The notes: generated by a model from the letters alone, not told the origin. A stretch of DNA of 64,000 nt from Solobacterium sp. (GCA_017404505.1 JAFRCE010000003.1:62001-126000); one strand, 5' to 3'. Counted from the first letter of the stretch, positions 40,955 through 50,603 are shown. Numbers and translations: made by a program.

Positions 40955-42418
40955 GTTGTCTTCATGTGCCCGGTATGTTTCCTGGGTGCGGTTGAGCCGC
41001 TGGCGCGAGAGATATTCCACACACAGTATCATGCCGCCGACGAACATATATTCAATCACGTCATCGGCCTTGATCAGTTCCGGTATGAATTCCCTCTGCA
41101 TGTATTCCGCCAGCGCGTCCTTTACCTGCTCGAGATCGTAGATCATATCGCAGTAGATCACGATCAGTTCGGGATCGAAATTGGCGATGATGGTAAGCAG
41201 ATATTTCGTGACGACTTCCAGCGATCCTTCCGGCGTCCGGACCAGTTCCGAAGGATCCTTGCTGTAGCTGATGATCTTGTGCACATACTGCATCTCACCG
41301 GCCAGATTGTTGCGGCCGGTAAACAGAGCGCCGCCCACGACATTGCCGACGCCGGCTGTGCGGGCCGCCCGCGGATGGAAATAGAAACTCAGATTGCGGG
41401 TGTTCTTCTGCAGTCCGTAATAGCCGAGAGCCATTGAATTGGCGTCGTTGACGAAGATGAAGGGAACCTGATACTTGCCGACGAAACGGCTTTCCACATC
41501 AACGTCGTAGATGCCGGCGGAACGGAATGTCATATGGCCTTTCCAGAAAACACCCGGTGAATTGATGCAGACCATGCGGATACCCGGGAAACGGGCCATT
41601 TCAAAGTCGAGCATGTCTTCCAGGTCACGGATCTCGAAGCGCTGCTTGATGACTTCGTCTTCGTGGGTCACCAGACCGGTATCGTAGATGCGGTAAATGA
41701 AGCGGATCGATTCATATTCGACGATGACCGATATGATCAGCATCCGCGGTGTATTGCGGAATTCCAGGCGTTCCGCCGGAACCAGCTTTTCCTTTTTCAT
41801 CTGATCGTTTTCAAGAATGCTGCGGTTGATGAAATCGAGGAGTTCGCTGACGTTGTATGCCGCGAAGATCGAAGCCGGAATCTTCAGCACCAGCTTGTCC
41901 TTCAGGACCTCACGGATCTTATCGTAATCGTAGGCGATCTGGGGAGCCAGCAGGATCACGTCACAGTCATAGCTCTCGACGAAAAGATTGTTGTAGCTTA
42001 CCGCCTCAAACGTCACGTTCAGTTTCAGAAGTTTGGCCGCGTTATTCAGCTTCTCCTTGAAGAACGACGTGGTAATGGCGCTGGAACAGCATAAGAGAAT
42101 ACGTCTTGTCGAAGTGACCTTCTGCTTGAGAACAGCCGATACCATTTCTTTAAACAGTTCCTGCGCGTGTTCAAGATCTTTCAGTTCAAAATGCAGATAA
42201 AAAACAGCCTCGCTGGTATGCTTGTTGACGACGCTCATTTCAACGACAACGAAGTTTTCCAGCAGATAAAAAGAAGTGGTTCCGCGGGCATATTCCGTAT
42301 CAACGATGATATGGTCACCCTTCTCACGTGAAAACGAAATGATATACTCGCTGCTTTCCTGTTTGGAAGCCCAGCTTTTAAACTCCTGAAGCAGTTTCTC
42401 CGTGTTCTCTCCGTACAT
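40943..42418 (-). CDS. PTS EIIB-like/ROK fusion protein, putative sugar sensor
   Basis: 491 residues. The N-terminal 100 residues have no known fold. Residues about 105-190 resemble a lactose/cellobiose-type PTS EIIB domain: RRILLCCSSAITTSFFKEKL has the strand-loop-helix of the phospho-Cys loop (family ILLVCAAGMSTS), with C111 at the active position, and YDCDVILLAPQIAYDYDKI matches the second half. Residues about 225-470 are ROK-like (FIFVNDANSMALGYYG; GVGNVVGGALFTGRNNLAGEM), but the N-terminal phosphate loop (DxGxT) is degraded and the CxCGxxGC zinc motif is missing. That argues for sensing rather than kinase activity. No HTH is seen. Monocistronic. Confidence 0.72.
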   Translation of the reverse strand: MYGENTEKLLQEFKSWASKQESSEYIISFSREKGDHIIVDTEYARGTTSFYLLENFVVVEMSVVNKHTSEAVFYLHFELKDLEHAQELFKEMVSAVLKQKVTSTRRILLCCSSAITTSFFKEKLNNAAKLLKLNVTFEAVSYNNLFVESYDCDVILLAPQIAYDYDKIREVLKDKLVLKIPASIFAAYNVSELLDFINRSILENDQMKKEKLVPAERLEFRNTPRMLIISVIVEYESIRFIYRIYDTGLVTHEDEVIKQRFEIRDLEDMLDFEMARFPGIRMVCINSPGVFWKGHMTFRSAGIYDVDVESRFVGKYQVPFIFVNDANSMALGYYGLQKNTRNLSFYFHPRAARTAGVGNVVGGALFTGRNNLAGEMQYVHKIISYSKDPSELVRTPEGSLEVVTKYLLTIIANFDPELIVIYCDMIYDLEQVKDALAEYMQREFIPELIKADDVIEYMFVGGMILCVEYLSRQRLNRTQETYRAHEDNEAE

Positions 42419-42475
42419 GATCCACCCCTCTGTTTATATTCTACTACATGTAACCGCCTTTACGACCGAAACGCT

Positions 42476-42503
42476 AAAAAAAACACATGGCGAAACCATG
42501 TGT
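42476..42503 (-). terminator. Terminator after the small membrane protein gene
   Basis: Minus strand ACACATGG-TTTCG-CCATGTGT then T7. The stem reaches the last base of the stop codon. Confidence 0.92.
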
Positions 42504-42862
42504 CATCCCATTCTCTGTATGGCAACGACGATCTGAACGACCAGCCAGACGGTACCGAGAATCATGCCGGCCCAGGCCGCGTAAAAGTCCTTGTTGCGGC
42601 GGTTTCCGTTCATCTTCAGTCCGGCGATGCCGAAGCCGATGGCCATCAGCGAGAAAATTCCCCAGAAGCCAAGGAAGACGGAAAAGATGGAAGATACCAG
42701 CGCATACCAGCAGAAAATCGTACTGAGCGTGCTGCGCCTTGCCGTTCTGCTTTTTTCCAATTCTTCTTCATGTTTCCGGATCGCTTCTTCACGTCTCTGT
42801 TCTTCTTCAATGGAACGCTGCGAACGCGGTTTGGTTTTTGATTTCTTTAACTTGTCTGCCAT
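42503..42862 (-). CDS. Small membrane protein with basic coiled-coil start, function unknown
   Basis: 119 residues. Charged helical first half (MADKLKKSKTKPRSQRS, then EEEQRREEAIRKHEEELEK), then two membrane segments (about residues 48-75 and 92-113) separated by a short basic loop NGNRRNKD. The layout resembles DUF4190-like proteins, but I cannot confirm it. An upstream in-frame GTG (42880) lacks an SD; the ATG at 42862 has TGAGGAATTT in front. It lies 44 bases after hemW, probably on the same transcript. Confidence 0.65.
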   Translation of the reverse strand: MADKLKKSKTKPRSQRSIEEEQRREEAIRKHEEELEKSRTARRSTLSTIFCWYALVSSIFSVFLGFWGIFSLMAIGFGIAGLKMNGNRRNKDFYAAWAGMILGTVWLVVQIVVAIQRMG

Positions 42863-42906
42863 AAATTCCTCACGATTCACAATTCTAGCAAATCATCCGC
42901 CATTAT

Positions 42907-44016
42907 TCAAACCGGCAGAAGATCGCTCAGCACACTGTTCAGCAGATGATAATACGCATCCGCGCATTTCAGTTTTCCATCCGTGATCTGCAGTTTTCCT
43001 TCATCAAGCAGTTTTTCCGCCGGCGCACCGAACGCCTGCGAAAAGGACATACCGAAACGGTTCTGAAAATCCTGCAGGAAAATACCGTCTTTCAGCCGCA
43101 GCCCCATCATGACCGTTTCAAACATCTCGTCCTCTTTGCTCAGCGGAATCACGTCACGCTTCAGAGGATCGTTCAGATATTCACTCAGATTCGACGGTTT
43201 GTCATAGCGGCAATGGTCTTCCATACCGGAAGCCCCGGCGGAAAGACCGTAAAAATCTTCGTAATGCCAGTAGACCAGGTTATGCAGTGACTCATAGCCC
43301 GGCAGAGCGAAATTGGATATCTCATACTGCCGGTAGCCCGCCTGCGGCAGGATTCGGCAGATTTCCTCGTACATGTCCGCTTCCGTATCTTCATCCAGCG
43401 GTGTAATGCCTTTGCGGCCGAATACGGTGTTCTCCTCCACAGTCAGTGAATACAGGGAAAGATGCTTTGGCTGCAGGGAAAGCGCGAACCGGATGGATTC
43501 CCGCAGCGACGCCATGTTCTGATCCGGCAGAGAATACATCAAGTCAAGCGAGATGTTGTCAATACCATGATCCTTGAGAAGACGCACCGCCTCAGCGACG
43601 TCAGCGGACGTATGATGGCGGCCGATCTTTCTGAGCAGTTTATCATCCGCTGTCTGCAGCCCGATACTGGCCCGGCTGATGCCGTGTTCCGCCAGGATCG
43701 ATGCCTTGTTTTCATCCAGCGTTTCCGGATTGATCTCGATCGTGTATTCCCGGACGTTTTTCGTATAGGGATCCAGAAGACGCAGAAGACTGTCCAGCTG
43801 CGCGGCGGAAAGCGCTGTCGGCGTACCGCCACCGATATACACTGTCCTCAGTTCCGGATTGACAAAGTAATGAAGGATTTCTTTCTGCAGGGCCTGCAGC
43901 CATGCATCAGCCTCCTTTTCCTGGTAGAAACGGTGGCAGAAATCACAGTAAAAACAGATACTGCGGCAGAACGGCACGTGGACATATAAAGCCTGCGGCT
44001 TCTTATTTTGGTTCAT
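42907..44016 (-). CDS. hemW: Radical SAM protein HemW (heme chaperone-like)
   Basis: 369 residues. The radical SAM cluster motif is C17-x3-C21-x2-C24 ([11 protein letters not shown]), with the extra HemN/HemW Cys pattern nearby. GGGTPTAL follows at about 73, INPETL and [19 protein letters not shown] in the barrel, and a HemN C-terminal domain ([20 protein letters not shown]). HemW inserts or carries heme, and is often misnamed coproporphyrinogen oxidase. Overlaps the end of lepA by 14 bases, the same lepA-hemW order as in Bacillus. Confidence 0.94.
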   Translation of the reverse strand: MNQNKKPQALYVHVPFCRSICFYCDFCHRFYQEKEADAWLQALQKEILHYFVNPELRTVYIGGGTPTALSAAQLDSLLRLLDPYTKNVREYTIEINPETLDENKASILAEHGISRASIGLQTADDKLLRKIGRHHTSADVAEAVRLLKDHGIDNISLDLMYSLPDQNMASLRESIRFALSLQPKHLSLYSLTVEENTVFGRKGITPLDEDTEADMYEEICRILPQAGYRQYEISNFALPGYESLHNLVYWHYEDFYGLSAGASGMEDHCRYDKPSNLSEYLNDPLKRDVIPLSKEDEMFETVMMGLRLKDGIFLQDFQNRFGMSFSQAFGAPAEKLLDEGKLQITDGKLKCADAYYHLLNSVLSDLLPV

Positions 44017-45811
44017 CTTCCCTCGACAGAACAGACATGAAGGCTTCCTGCGGAATGACGACAGAACCGACTTCCTTCATCCGCTTCTTTCCTTCCTTCT
44101 GCTTTTCCAGAAGTTTCTTCTTACGGGAAATATCGCCGCCGTAGCATTTGGCCAGGACGTTCTTGCGCAATGACTTGATATTCGTCCGGGCAATGACCTT
44201 GCCGCCGACCGCGGCCTGTACGGGGATCTCAAACTGCTGCTTCGGGATCAGTTCCTTGAGACGGATGGTGATGCCGGAGCCGCGTTTATAAGCATTGGAG
44301 CGGTGCACGATCACACTCAGCGCATCCACCTGCTCACCATTCAGCAGGATATCCATACGGACCAGGTCTTCCTTCCGGTAGCCGACCAGTTCATAGTCTA
44401 GCGAGGCATATCCCTTGGAACAGGACTTCAGACGGTCGAAGAAATCGTAGATGATCTCGGACAGCGGCAGCTCATAGATGATCATGTTGCGGCCGGCGTC
44501 GATCACTTCCATATTCTGATAGATGCCGCGCTTGTTCTGACACAGATCCATGACCGCGCCGATATAGGAATCCGGCACCATGATGCTCGCCTTCACATAT
44601 GGTTCTTCAACATGGTCGATCCGTGAAGCGTCTGGCATTTTCGCGGGATTGTCGATCGCCATCATGGAGCCGTCACTCAGATAGACGTGATAGATAACGG
44701 ATGGCGCCGTGCAGATCAGATCGAGGTTGTATTCCCTTTCGAGTCTTTCCTGGATGACATCCATATGCAGCAGACCGAGGACGCCGCAGCGAAAGCCGAA
44801 GCCAAGCGCCTGGGAGGTTTCCGGTTCATACTGCAGAGACGCGTCATTCAGCTGCAGCTTGTCCAGAGCGTCATGCAGGTCTTCGTAGCGGGCCGCGTCA
44901 CTCGGATACAGACCGCAGTAAACCATCGGATTCATCCGGCGGTAACCGGCCAGCGGTTCACTGGCAGGCTTGCTGACGGAAGTCACCGTGTCACCGACCC
45001 GGACATGCTTGATCGACTTGATGCTGGCGGCGAACCAGCCGACATCGCCGGCGGACAGACCGTCGACTCTGACTTCCCGGGGATTGCGGATACCGGTTTC
45101 CAGAACTTCATATTCGGCGCCGGTCGCCATGAAACGGATCCTGTCACCGACCTTCAGGCTTCCCTCCCTGACTCTGACCAGGGCAATGACACCGCGGTAG
45201 GGATCGTAGAAGGAGTCAAACACCAGAGCCTGCAGCGGCGCGTTCTTGTCTCCCTGCGGAGCGGGAATATGAGTGACTACCTGTTCCAGCACCTGATCGA
45301 CATTGAGGCCTGTGCGGGCGCTGATCAAAGGCGCTTCACTGCAGTCCAGACCGATGATGTCTTCGATTTCCCGGATCGTGACATCCGGCTGGGAATTGTT
45401 CATATCCACTTTGTTGATGACGGGAATGATCTCAAGATCGTTATCCAGCGCCAGATATGTGTTGGCAAGTGTCTGCGCCTGCACGCCCTGCGTCGAATCG
45501 ACGACCAGGATGGCACCTTCGCAGGCAGCCAGCGATCTTGACACTTCGTAGCTGAAGTCGACGTGACCCGGCGTATCGATCAGGTTGAACAGATACTCAT
45601 GACCGTCTTTGGCATGATAGGAAAGCTGCACGGCATTCAGCTTGATGGTAATGCCGCGCTCTCTTTCCAGATCCATATCATCCAGCAGCTGTGTTTTCAT
45701 ATCTCTCTCTTTGACCGTATCCGTCATTTCAAGAATGCGGTCGGCAAGCGTCGACTTGCCATGGTCAATATGAGCGATAATGCAGAAGTTGCGTATGTAT
45801 TTCTGATCCAT
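44003..45811 (-). CDS. lepA: Elongation factor 4 (LepA)
   Basis: 602-residue translational GTPase that acts on ribosomes under stress and in 30S biogenesis. G1 [15 protein letters not shown]2 region [12 protein letters not shown]3 [13 protein letters not shown]4 NKVDM, then the EF-G-like domains and the LepA-specific C-terminal domain ([26 protein letters not shown] split here as a motif region near residues 540-565). Lies 8 bases after fmt and overlaps hemW. Confidence 0.97.
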   Translation of the reverse strand: MDQKYIRNFCIIAHIDHGKSTLADRILEMTDTVKERDMKTQLLDDMDLERERGITIKLNAVQLSYHAKDGHEYLFNLIDTPGHVDFSYEVSRSLAACEGAILVVDSTQGVQAQTLANTYLALDNDLEIIPVINKVDMNNSQPDVTIREIEDIIGLDCSEAPLISARTGLNVDQVLEQVVTHIPAPQGDKNAPLQALVFDSFYDPYRGVIALVRVREGSLKVGDRIRFMATGAEYEVLETGIRNPREVRVDGLSAGDVGWFAASIKSIKHVRVGDTVTSVSKPASEPLAGYRRMNPMVYCGLYPSDAARYEDLHDALDKLQLNDASLQYEPETSQALGFGFRCGVLGLLHMDVIQERLEREYNLDLICTAPSVIYHVYLSDGSMMAIDNPAKMPDASRIDHVEEPYVKASIMVPDSYIGAVMDLCQNKRGIYQNMEVIDAGRNMIIYELPLSEIIYDFFDRLKSCSKGYASLDYELVGYRKEDLVRMDILLNGEQVDALSVIVHRSNAYKRGSGITIRLKELIPKQQFEIPVQAAVGGKVIARTNIKSLRKNVLAKCYGGDISRKKKLLEKQKEGKKRMKEVGSVVIPQEAFMSVLSREDEPK

Positions 45812-45819
45812 TCTCTACC

Positions 45820-46758
45820 CTATTCAAATACCTTCCCAACCAGACTTCTTCCGGCACCGTTGGCGAACTGTTCCGCTTTCATCGGCTTCTTGCCTTCCGG
45901 CTGCAGTTCGAGAACCAGAAGGATTCCTCCCCTGGCGGCGATCTTCATCGCACCGTCTTCAAAGCCGAGCACTTCACCCGGCTGATATGCATGTCCCCTG
46001 ACTTCCTTGCGGGCTTTGTAAAACTTATAGCGTTTCCCTTCCAGGACACCGTAGCTGATCGGCCAGTCGATCAGGCCCCGGACATGATTATACAGGGAAT
46101 TGATTTCTTCTTCCTGAAAATGAACCTGTTCCATCTCACGGGAGATATTCGGTGCCAGCACGACTTTTTCTTCGTCCTGTTCCACACCCGGCAGTTCACC
46201 GCGGATATAGCGCGGCAGTTCCTCCCGGATGATCCGCACGCTTTCTTCCTTCAGCAGCACGTCCAGTTCGGCAGCCGTCATATCCGGTGTGATACTGACT
46301 TCATGACAGGCGAAGACCCGGCCCGCGTCCATCTTCTTCACCATTTCCATCAGACAGACACCGGTTTTCTCGTCACCGTTGAGAATGGCATGATGGATCG
46401 GCGCGCCGCCCCGGTACTTCGGCAGCAGGGACGGATGAATATTCACACAGCCAAGACGCGGCGCCATCAGGATCTTCTCCGGCACGATCTGGCCATACGC
46501 GCATGTCACGATCAGCTCCGGCTCGTAAGCGAGAACCGCATCCGCTTCCGCCCGCAGTTTCTCCGGCTGCAGAACGGGAATGCCGTTTTCCTCAGCCAGG
46601 GCATGGACAGGTGTCTTGACAATGATATGTTTTCTTCCCACCGGTTTGTCCGGCTGGGAAACCACGGCAGCGATATGATACTTCTCATCGATCAGAGCCT
46701 GCAGGATCGTGCAGGCGAATTCCGGTGTGCCAAAAAAAACAATGCGGGGACTTGTCAT
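45820..46758 (-). CDS. fmt: Methionyl-tRNA formyltransferase
   Basis: 312 residues. Formylates initiator Met-tRNA. The formyl-transferase signature is present: VFFGTPEFACTILQAL at the start, NIHPSLLPKYRGGAPIHHAI near residue 107 with the catalytic Asn/His, and the C-terminal FMT domain (YNHVRGLIDWPISYGVL). First gene of the fmt-lepA-hemW unit; SD GAGGAGGT. A perfect TATAAT lies 26 bases upstream of the ATG, divergent from rpsT. Confidence 0.96.
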   Translation of the reverse strand: MTSPRIVFFGTPEFACTILQALIDEKYHIAAVVSQPDKPVGRKHIIVKTPVHALAEENGIPVLQPEKLRAEADAVLAYEPELIVTCAYGQIVPEKILMAPRLGCVNIHPSLLPKYRGGAPIHHAILNGDEKTGVCLMEMVKKMDAGRVFACHEVSITPDMTAAELDVLLKEESVRIIREELPRYIRGELPGVEQDEEKVVLAPNISREMEQVHFQEEEINSLYNHVRGLIDWPISYGVLEGKRYKFYKARKEVRGHAYQPGEVLGFEDGAMKIAARGGILLVLELQPEGKKPMKAEQFANGAGRSLVGKVFE

Positions 46759-46783
46759 ATGCTTACCTCCTCATATCTGTAAT

Positions 46784-46789
46784 ATTATA
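46784..46789 (-). promoter_or_regulatory. -10 element for fmt
   Basis: Minus strand TATAAT; the -35 is not convincing. It lies 22 bases from the -35 of the divergent rpsT promoter. Confidence 0.45.
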
Positions 46790-46811
46790 GCGTATATTAA
46801 CGCCATTTTTA

Positions 46812-46840
46812 TTGCATTTTGAAATGTGCTTTGTTATAAT
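46812..46840 (+). promoter_or_regulatory. rpsT promoter
   Basis: TTGCAT, 17-base spacer, perfect TATAAT, about 34 bases before the rpsT ATG. Confidence 0.85.
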
Positions 46841-46874
46841 TCGTACTGCTGAAAGAAATACGAGGAGGTGTCTC

Positions 46875-47138
46875 ATGGCAAATATTAAATCCCAGAAGAA
46901 GCGTGCGCTTACAAATCTGAAGAGACAGAATGCAAAAGCCGGTCAGAAAAGTGAACTGAAAACAGCTGTCAAGAAAGCTCTCGCAGCTGTTGCAGAAGGT
47001 AATAAAGAAGCAGCTGTCGAGGCATTTAACAAAGCCAACAAGTCCCTGGACAAGGCAATCGTTTCCGGTATCAGAAACAAGAACTACGTTGCCCGTCAGA
47101 AGTCCAGACTTGCCAAAGCTGTTAACTCCATTCAGTAA
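46875..47138 (+). CDS. rpsT: 30S ribosomal protein S20
   Basis: 87 residues, standard length, starting MANIKSQKKRALTNLKRQNA and ending KSRLAKAVNSIQ; Lys/Ala-rich helices as in all S20. S20 stabilises the 5' domain of 16S rRNA. The frame is open 21 codons upstream, through the promoter; the ATG at 46875 has the strong SD GAGGAGGTG. Own promoter and terminator. Confidence 0.98.
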   Translation: MANIKSQKKRALTNLKRQNAKAGQKSELKTAVKKALAAVAEGNKEAAVEAFNKANKSLDKAIVSGIRNKNYVARQKSRLAKAVNSIQ

Positions 47139-47149
47139 AAAGTCAGAAC

Positions 47150-47173
47150 AAAGTCACGCAAGTGGCTTTTTTC
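47150..47173 (+). terminator. Terminator after rpsT
   Basis: AAAGTCAC-GCAA-GTGGCTTT followed by TTT; 8-bp stem with one G-U pair. Confidence 0.82.
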
Positions 47174-47210
47174 TTTGCGAAACGGCAGTAAAATATACTG
47201 TTAAAACAAT

Positions 47211-47231
47211 ACTGCTGTACTGTACAGCAGT
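47211..47231. promoter_or_regulatory. 21-bp perfect dyad upstream of the PrsW-type gene
   Basis: ACTGCTGTAC-T-GTACAGCAGT. With a one-base centre it cannot form a good RNA hairpin, so a DNA-binding protein is more likely. It lies 11 bases after a TATACT -10-like box and before the SD GGGAGG of the next gene. Confidence 0.5.
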
Positions 47232-47249
47232 TCCCGGGAGGTATTACAA

Positions 47250-47999
47250 ATGATCGTAACTATCGCTGCGCTGCTCGCCAGTTTCATCGTTCCGCTCGCC
47301 ATGTTCTTCTTTATGAAGAGTTCTCACAAAGACGACGAAAACTACCAGAAAGACTGCAACACACTGCTGCTGAAAGGAAGCCTGCTGGCGCCGCCGGTCT
47401 TCCTGTTCTCACTGGCAATGAATCTTCTGTTCACCTTCGTGTTCAAAGGAAATGCTTCACCCCTGCTCAAAGCTATCTTCAAGGCCTTTTTCCTGGCGGC
47501 TCTTTCCGAAGAAATCATGAAGTATCTGGTCGCCAACAAGACCATTCAGAACAATAAGGCGAAGGTCAGTTTCCTGGACGTCATGGCCTATACATGCATT
47601 GCCGCCATCGGTTTTGAACTGATGGAAGCAGTCGTATATGTATTCATCACAAATGTTCCCCAGATCCTTGTCCGCGGCATCACCTGCATGCACGGCACAT
47701 TCGGGCTGATCATGGGCTACATCCTGGCGAAGCAGTGGAAAACCGACAAAAATGCCAGCCCTGTTCTGGCAATCCTGGCAGCTACCCTGATCCATGGCGC
47801 TTATGATTTCTGCCTGAACGAAATCGTGTACGAAGGCGCGGGCGGCTATATCGCTCTCGCGATCGCCATATTCTGCCTTGCGGTCAATATCTTCTCCTTC
47901 TTCTATATCCGGAAGAAACGAGAGGAGGCATATTATACGGAACCTCTGTTCCCGGAAGCCGCAGCACAGACGGAAACAAACGAACCAGCAGCTCAGTGA
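47250..47999 (+). CDS. PrsW-family intramembrane protease
   Basis: 249 residues, about seven to eight membrane segments. The family catalytic pattern is complete: E87-E88-x2-K91 (ALSEEIMKYL), F122-E123-x2-E126 (GFELMEA), H148 (CMHGTFG) and H182-x3-D186 (IHGAYDF). PrsW is a glutamic-type protease relative that in Bacillus cuts the anti-sigma factor RsiW; the substrate here is unknown and no anti-sigma gene is in the window. SD GGGAGG and a conspicuous dyad precede it. Confidence 0.9.
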   Translation: MIVTIAALLASFIVPLAMFFFMKSSHKDDENYQKDCNTLLLKGSLLAPPVFLFSLAMNLLFTFVFKGNASPLLKAIFKAFFLAALSEEIMKYLVANKTIQNNKAKVSFLDVMAYTCIAAIGFELMEAVVYVFITNVPQILVRGITCMHGTFGLIMGYILAKQWKTDKNASPVLAILAATLIHGAYDFCLNEIVYEGAGGYIALAIAIFCLAVNIFSFFYIRKKREEAYYTEPLFPEAAAQTETNEPAAQ

Positions 48000-48018
48000 T
48001 GAACTGCTGGTTTTTTTT
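47983..48018 (+). terminator. Terminator after the PrsW-type gene overlapping its stop codon
   Basis: AACCAGCAGCTCA and TGAACTGCTGGTT form a 13-base stem with one mismatch, loop GTGA containing the stop codon, then T8. Confidence 0.92.
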
Positions 48019-48027
48019 ACGTTTCGG

Positions 48028-48507
48028 TCAATAGATCAGTGAAGCGGGAAGCAGAAACAGATACGGAGCTGTCAGCACGGCCATGCGCAGAGCGATGCCG
48101 TGGGCTGTCTCAATGCCGTAGGAGCGGAAGATCCGCCGGTTGAACCAGTAGATCAGCAGACCGGCAAGCGCGATGGCCAGCAGCGTGATCAGCAGTGCCC
48201 AGAAGTTTGTAAGCGGGTTCCATGTCAGAGCCGAGGAAAGCTCGCTGCCGGCGTTATAGGCAATCACTACCAGCAGCACGGCTCCGGCAAGATCCGCCAG
48301 GAAACCGGCCGGACAGACTTTCCATAAATGTTTGCGAATCAGCTGCGGATCCTCGATCTGCAGTTTTTTCTGACTGTAATACAGCACCAGCCCGTCAATC
48401 AGAAGATTGGCCGGAATCAGGATCAGCCACAGCCAGCTGGGGATCCAGATCAGCATCCAGATTGGAAAGAGAATATTGTACAGGCGTATCGTTTTTCCGT
48501 GGTTCAT
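48028..48507 (-). CDS. Four-segment membrane protein, function unknown
   Basis: 159 residues, short basic start (MNHGKTIRLY), then four hydrophobic segments (about 12-47, 66-88, 100-124, 137-157). Between segments 1 and 2 is a charged loop (SQKKLQIEDPQLIRKHLWK). No family recognised. It overlaps the flavodiiron gene by 4 bases, so the two are translated from one mRNA. Confidence 0.65.
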   Translation of the reverse strand: MNHGKTIRLYNILFPIWMLIWIPSWLWLILIPANLLIDGLVLYYSQKKLQIEDPQLIRKHLWKVCPAGFLADLAGAVLLVVIAYNAGSELSSALTWNPLTNFWALLITLLAIALAGLLIYWFNRRIFRSYGIETAHGIALRMAVLTAPYLFLLPASLIY

Positions 48508-49661
48508 ACGTTTGCCAGAGCATCGGCGAGCTGCCGCAGCTGATCGAGCGACGCTTCGTTCAGAGCTGAGCGGATCGTGACGACCGGCTCCAGCATCGTG
48601 ATGTTTTTCGCGGTCTCGAATTTGCCCTTCATGACCTTGGCGGCCATCGGTGCCCAGGTTCCGTTCTCGATAAAGCCCATCGTGCGGTTCTGATAGCCGC
48701 GTTCCGTCAGTTCGTCAATGAATTCGCGCATCTTCGGGAAGATGACGGTATTGTATGTCGTGCTGGCAAGAACGATACGGTCATAGCAGAACGCGTCCTC
48801 GACTGCCTCGGCAATGTCACAGCGGCAAAGATCACTGACAGCTGTCTTGATGCCCTTTTCTTCCAGCATCTCAGCCAGTTTTTTTGCCGCTTCCGCGGTA
48901 TGTCCGTAAACGGAAGCATACGCGATCGTCACGCCTTTGTCTTCCGGTGTGTAGGATGCCCACTTCGTGTAAAGGTCAAGATAATAACCGAGGTTTTCCT
49001 GCAGAACGGGTCCGTGCAGCGGACAGATCGTTTCAATTTCCAGACCGGCCGCCTTTTTCAGAAGACTGGTGACCTGGGCGCCGTATTTGCCGACAATGCC
49101 GAAATAGTATCTTCTTGCTTCGCAGGCCCAGTCATCCTCCTCGACATCCAGCGCGCCGAATTTGCCGAAGGCATCCGCCGTGAAGAAGACCTTGTCTGTT
49201 TTGTCATAAGTCATCATGACTTCCGGCCAGTGGACCATCGGTGCCATGACAAATTTCAGGACATGGCTGCCGAGTTCCAGTTCGTCATTTTCCTTGACGG
49301 TTACTTTATTCAGCGGCAGATCGCCGTAGAAGTTCTTCAGCATGACAAACGTCTGGGCGCTGCCGACGACTGCTGTATCCGGATATTCCTGCAGGAATCT
49401 GGTAATATTGGCGGAATGATCCGGTTCCATATGCTGAACGATCAGATAATCCGGTGTGCGGCCGGCCAGAGCCTCCTTCAGATTGTTCATCCATTCTTCG
49501 CCGAAATGCGCGTCGACGCTGTCAAGAACAGCGGTCTTTTCATCCAGAATGACATAGGAATTGTATGCCATTCCTTCCGGTACGATAAACTGTCCCTCGA
49601 ACAGGTCCAGCTGGTGATCGTTGACACCGACATATTTAATATCTTTCGTAATATGATTCAT
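48504..49661 (-). CDS. Flavodiiron protein (FprA/ROO type)
   Basis: 385 residues. Reduces oxygen to water, or NO, protecting anaerobes. The diiron site in the MBL-like domain shows H77-x-E79-x-D81-H82 (HMEPDHS), then H in MVHWPEVM, D in TADAFGKFG and H in CPLHGP. The C-terminal flavodoxin domain has the FMN phosphate loop ASVYGHTAEAA. No rubredoxin domain is fused, so an external electron donor is needed. The frame is open 9 codons upstream, but the ATG at 49661 follows the SD AGGAGG. Confidence 0.94.
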   Translation of the reverse strand: MNHITKDIKYVGVNDHQLDLFEGQFIVPEGMAYNSYVILDEKTAVLDSVDAHFGEEWMNNLKEALAGRTPDYLIVQHMEPDHSANITRFLQEYPDTAVVGSAQTFVMLKNFYGDLPLNKVTVKENDELELGSHVLKFVMAPMVHWPEVMMTYDKTDKVFFTADAFGKFGALDVEEDDWACEARRYYFGIVGKYGAQVTSLLKKAAGLEIETICPLHGPVLQENLGYYLDLYTKWASYTPEDKGVTIAYASVYGHTAEAAKKLAEMLEEKGIKTAVSDLCRCDIAEAVEDAFCYDRIVLASTTYNTVIFPKMREFIDELTERGYQNRTMGFIENGTWAPMAAKVMKGKFETAKNITMLEPVVTIRSALNEASLDQLRQLADALANV

Positions 49662-49740
49662 ATTTGCTTTTCCTCCTGCTGCGTACATTCATCATCATAG
49701 CATTGATCCTGTTGGAAAAGAAGAATACCCTCCATCGGTT

Positions 49741-50529
49741 TCATCCGACCGGCAGATACGTTTCAAAATACCGGTGGATGCCGTCGTCTTCGTGGCTTCG
49801 CAAAAGTTGCAGCATAACACAGCTGCCAAGCGGCTTGAAATGTCGTTTTTCCGCTTCGTCCAGCAGCGGCTGCAGGATCGCGGCATCAAATTCCCAGGCA
49901 CTGCCGGTGTCAATGACGCAGGTCAGTGCTTTTTCGGAGCGGATCATCCGGCTGCCCGGAATGTATTCCGTTTCTTTTTCACTCATCCCGAAACGGGTTC
50001 CAAAGCCCCATTCGAATGCATTCGTACGGATGTCCGGACAATAAGCCATCATGAACGTCAGGTGCAGACTGCTCATGATCATCCGGCTGGCATTGACACT
50101 GTCTTCATCCAGTTTCAAAAGCCTGCCCTGCCGCTGGGGAATGAACAGAATATCTTCCATCCGGCTCTCCGCGATGCGGTTCAGATTCACCGGAATGCTT
50201 TTCAGTTTCATAAGATAATCTTTCGTCAGCTCATTCATTCTCAGAAGCTGTTCCGCTTCCTTCTCGATTTCTTTCTGTTTGAGGGCCATCCGGGCCGTGT
50301 ATTCTGAGAGACTGTCCTTCTGCAGCATCTGGCGGATCTCCGGAATGGAAAAACCGTTGGTCTGATATCTTTTGCACTCGCTGATGAGATAGAACTGATA
50401 ATCATCATAAAAACGATACTGATTGTCCGCGTTCACTTCCGGTCTGATGATGCCTTCCTTTTCGTAGTGACGCAGTGTTTCTCTTTTGATATTCAGCAGC
50501 CGGCAGATGTCTTTCTGGGTATATTTCAT
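49741..50529 (-). CDS. MerR-family regulator
   Basis: 262 residues. N-terminal MerR winged helix (QKDICRLLNIKRETLRHYEKEGIIRP; second part FYDDYQFYLISECKRYQTNGFSIPEIRQML), a coiled-coil linker (KQKEIEKEAEQLLRMNEL, residues about 84-105), and a C-terminal effector-like domain of about 140 residues. It is transcribed away from an orphan EIIB gene whose promoter has the MerR-type 19-base spacer with a dyad, so that gene is the likely target. An ATG 8 codons upstream lacks an SD. Confidence 0.88.
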   Translation of the reverse strand: MKYTQKDICRLLNIKRETLRHYEKEGIIRPEVNADNQYRFYDDYQFYLISECKRYQTNGFSIPEIRQMLQKDSLSEYTARMALKQKEIEKEAEQLLRMNELTKDYLMKLKSIPVNLNRIAESRMEDILFIPQRQGRLLKLDEDSVNASRMIMSSLHLTFMMAYCPDIRTNAFEWGFGTRFGMSEKETEYIPGSRMIRSEKALTCVIDTGSAWEFDAAILQPLLDEAEKRHFKPLGSCVMLQLLRSHEDDGIHRYFETYLPVG

Positions 50530-50603
50530 GATCGTTTCCCGATATTCTTTCATTCATTATAGGATACGGAAAACAATTCCGGACGAATTTTTAAAACTTG
50601 CTA

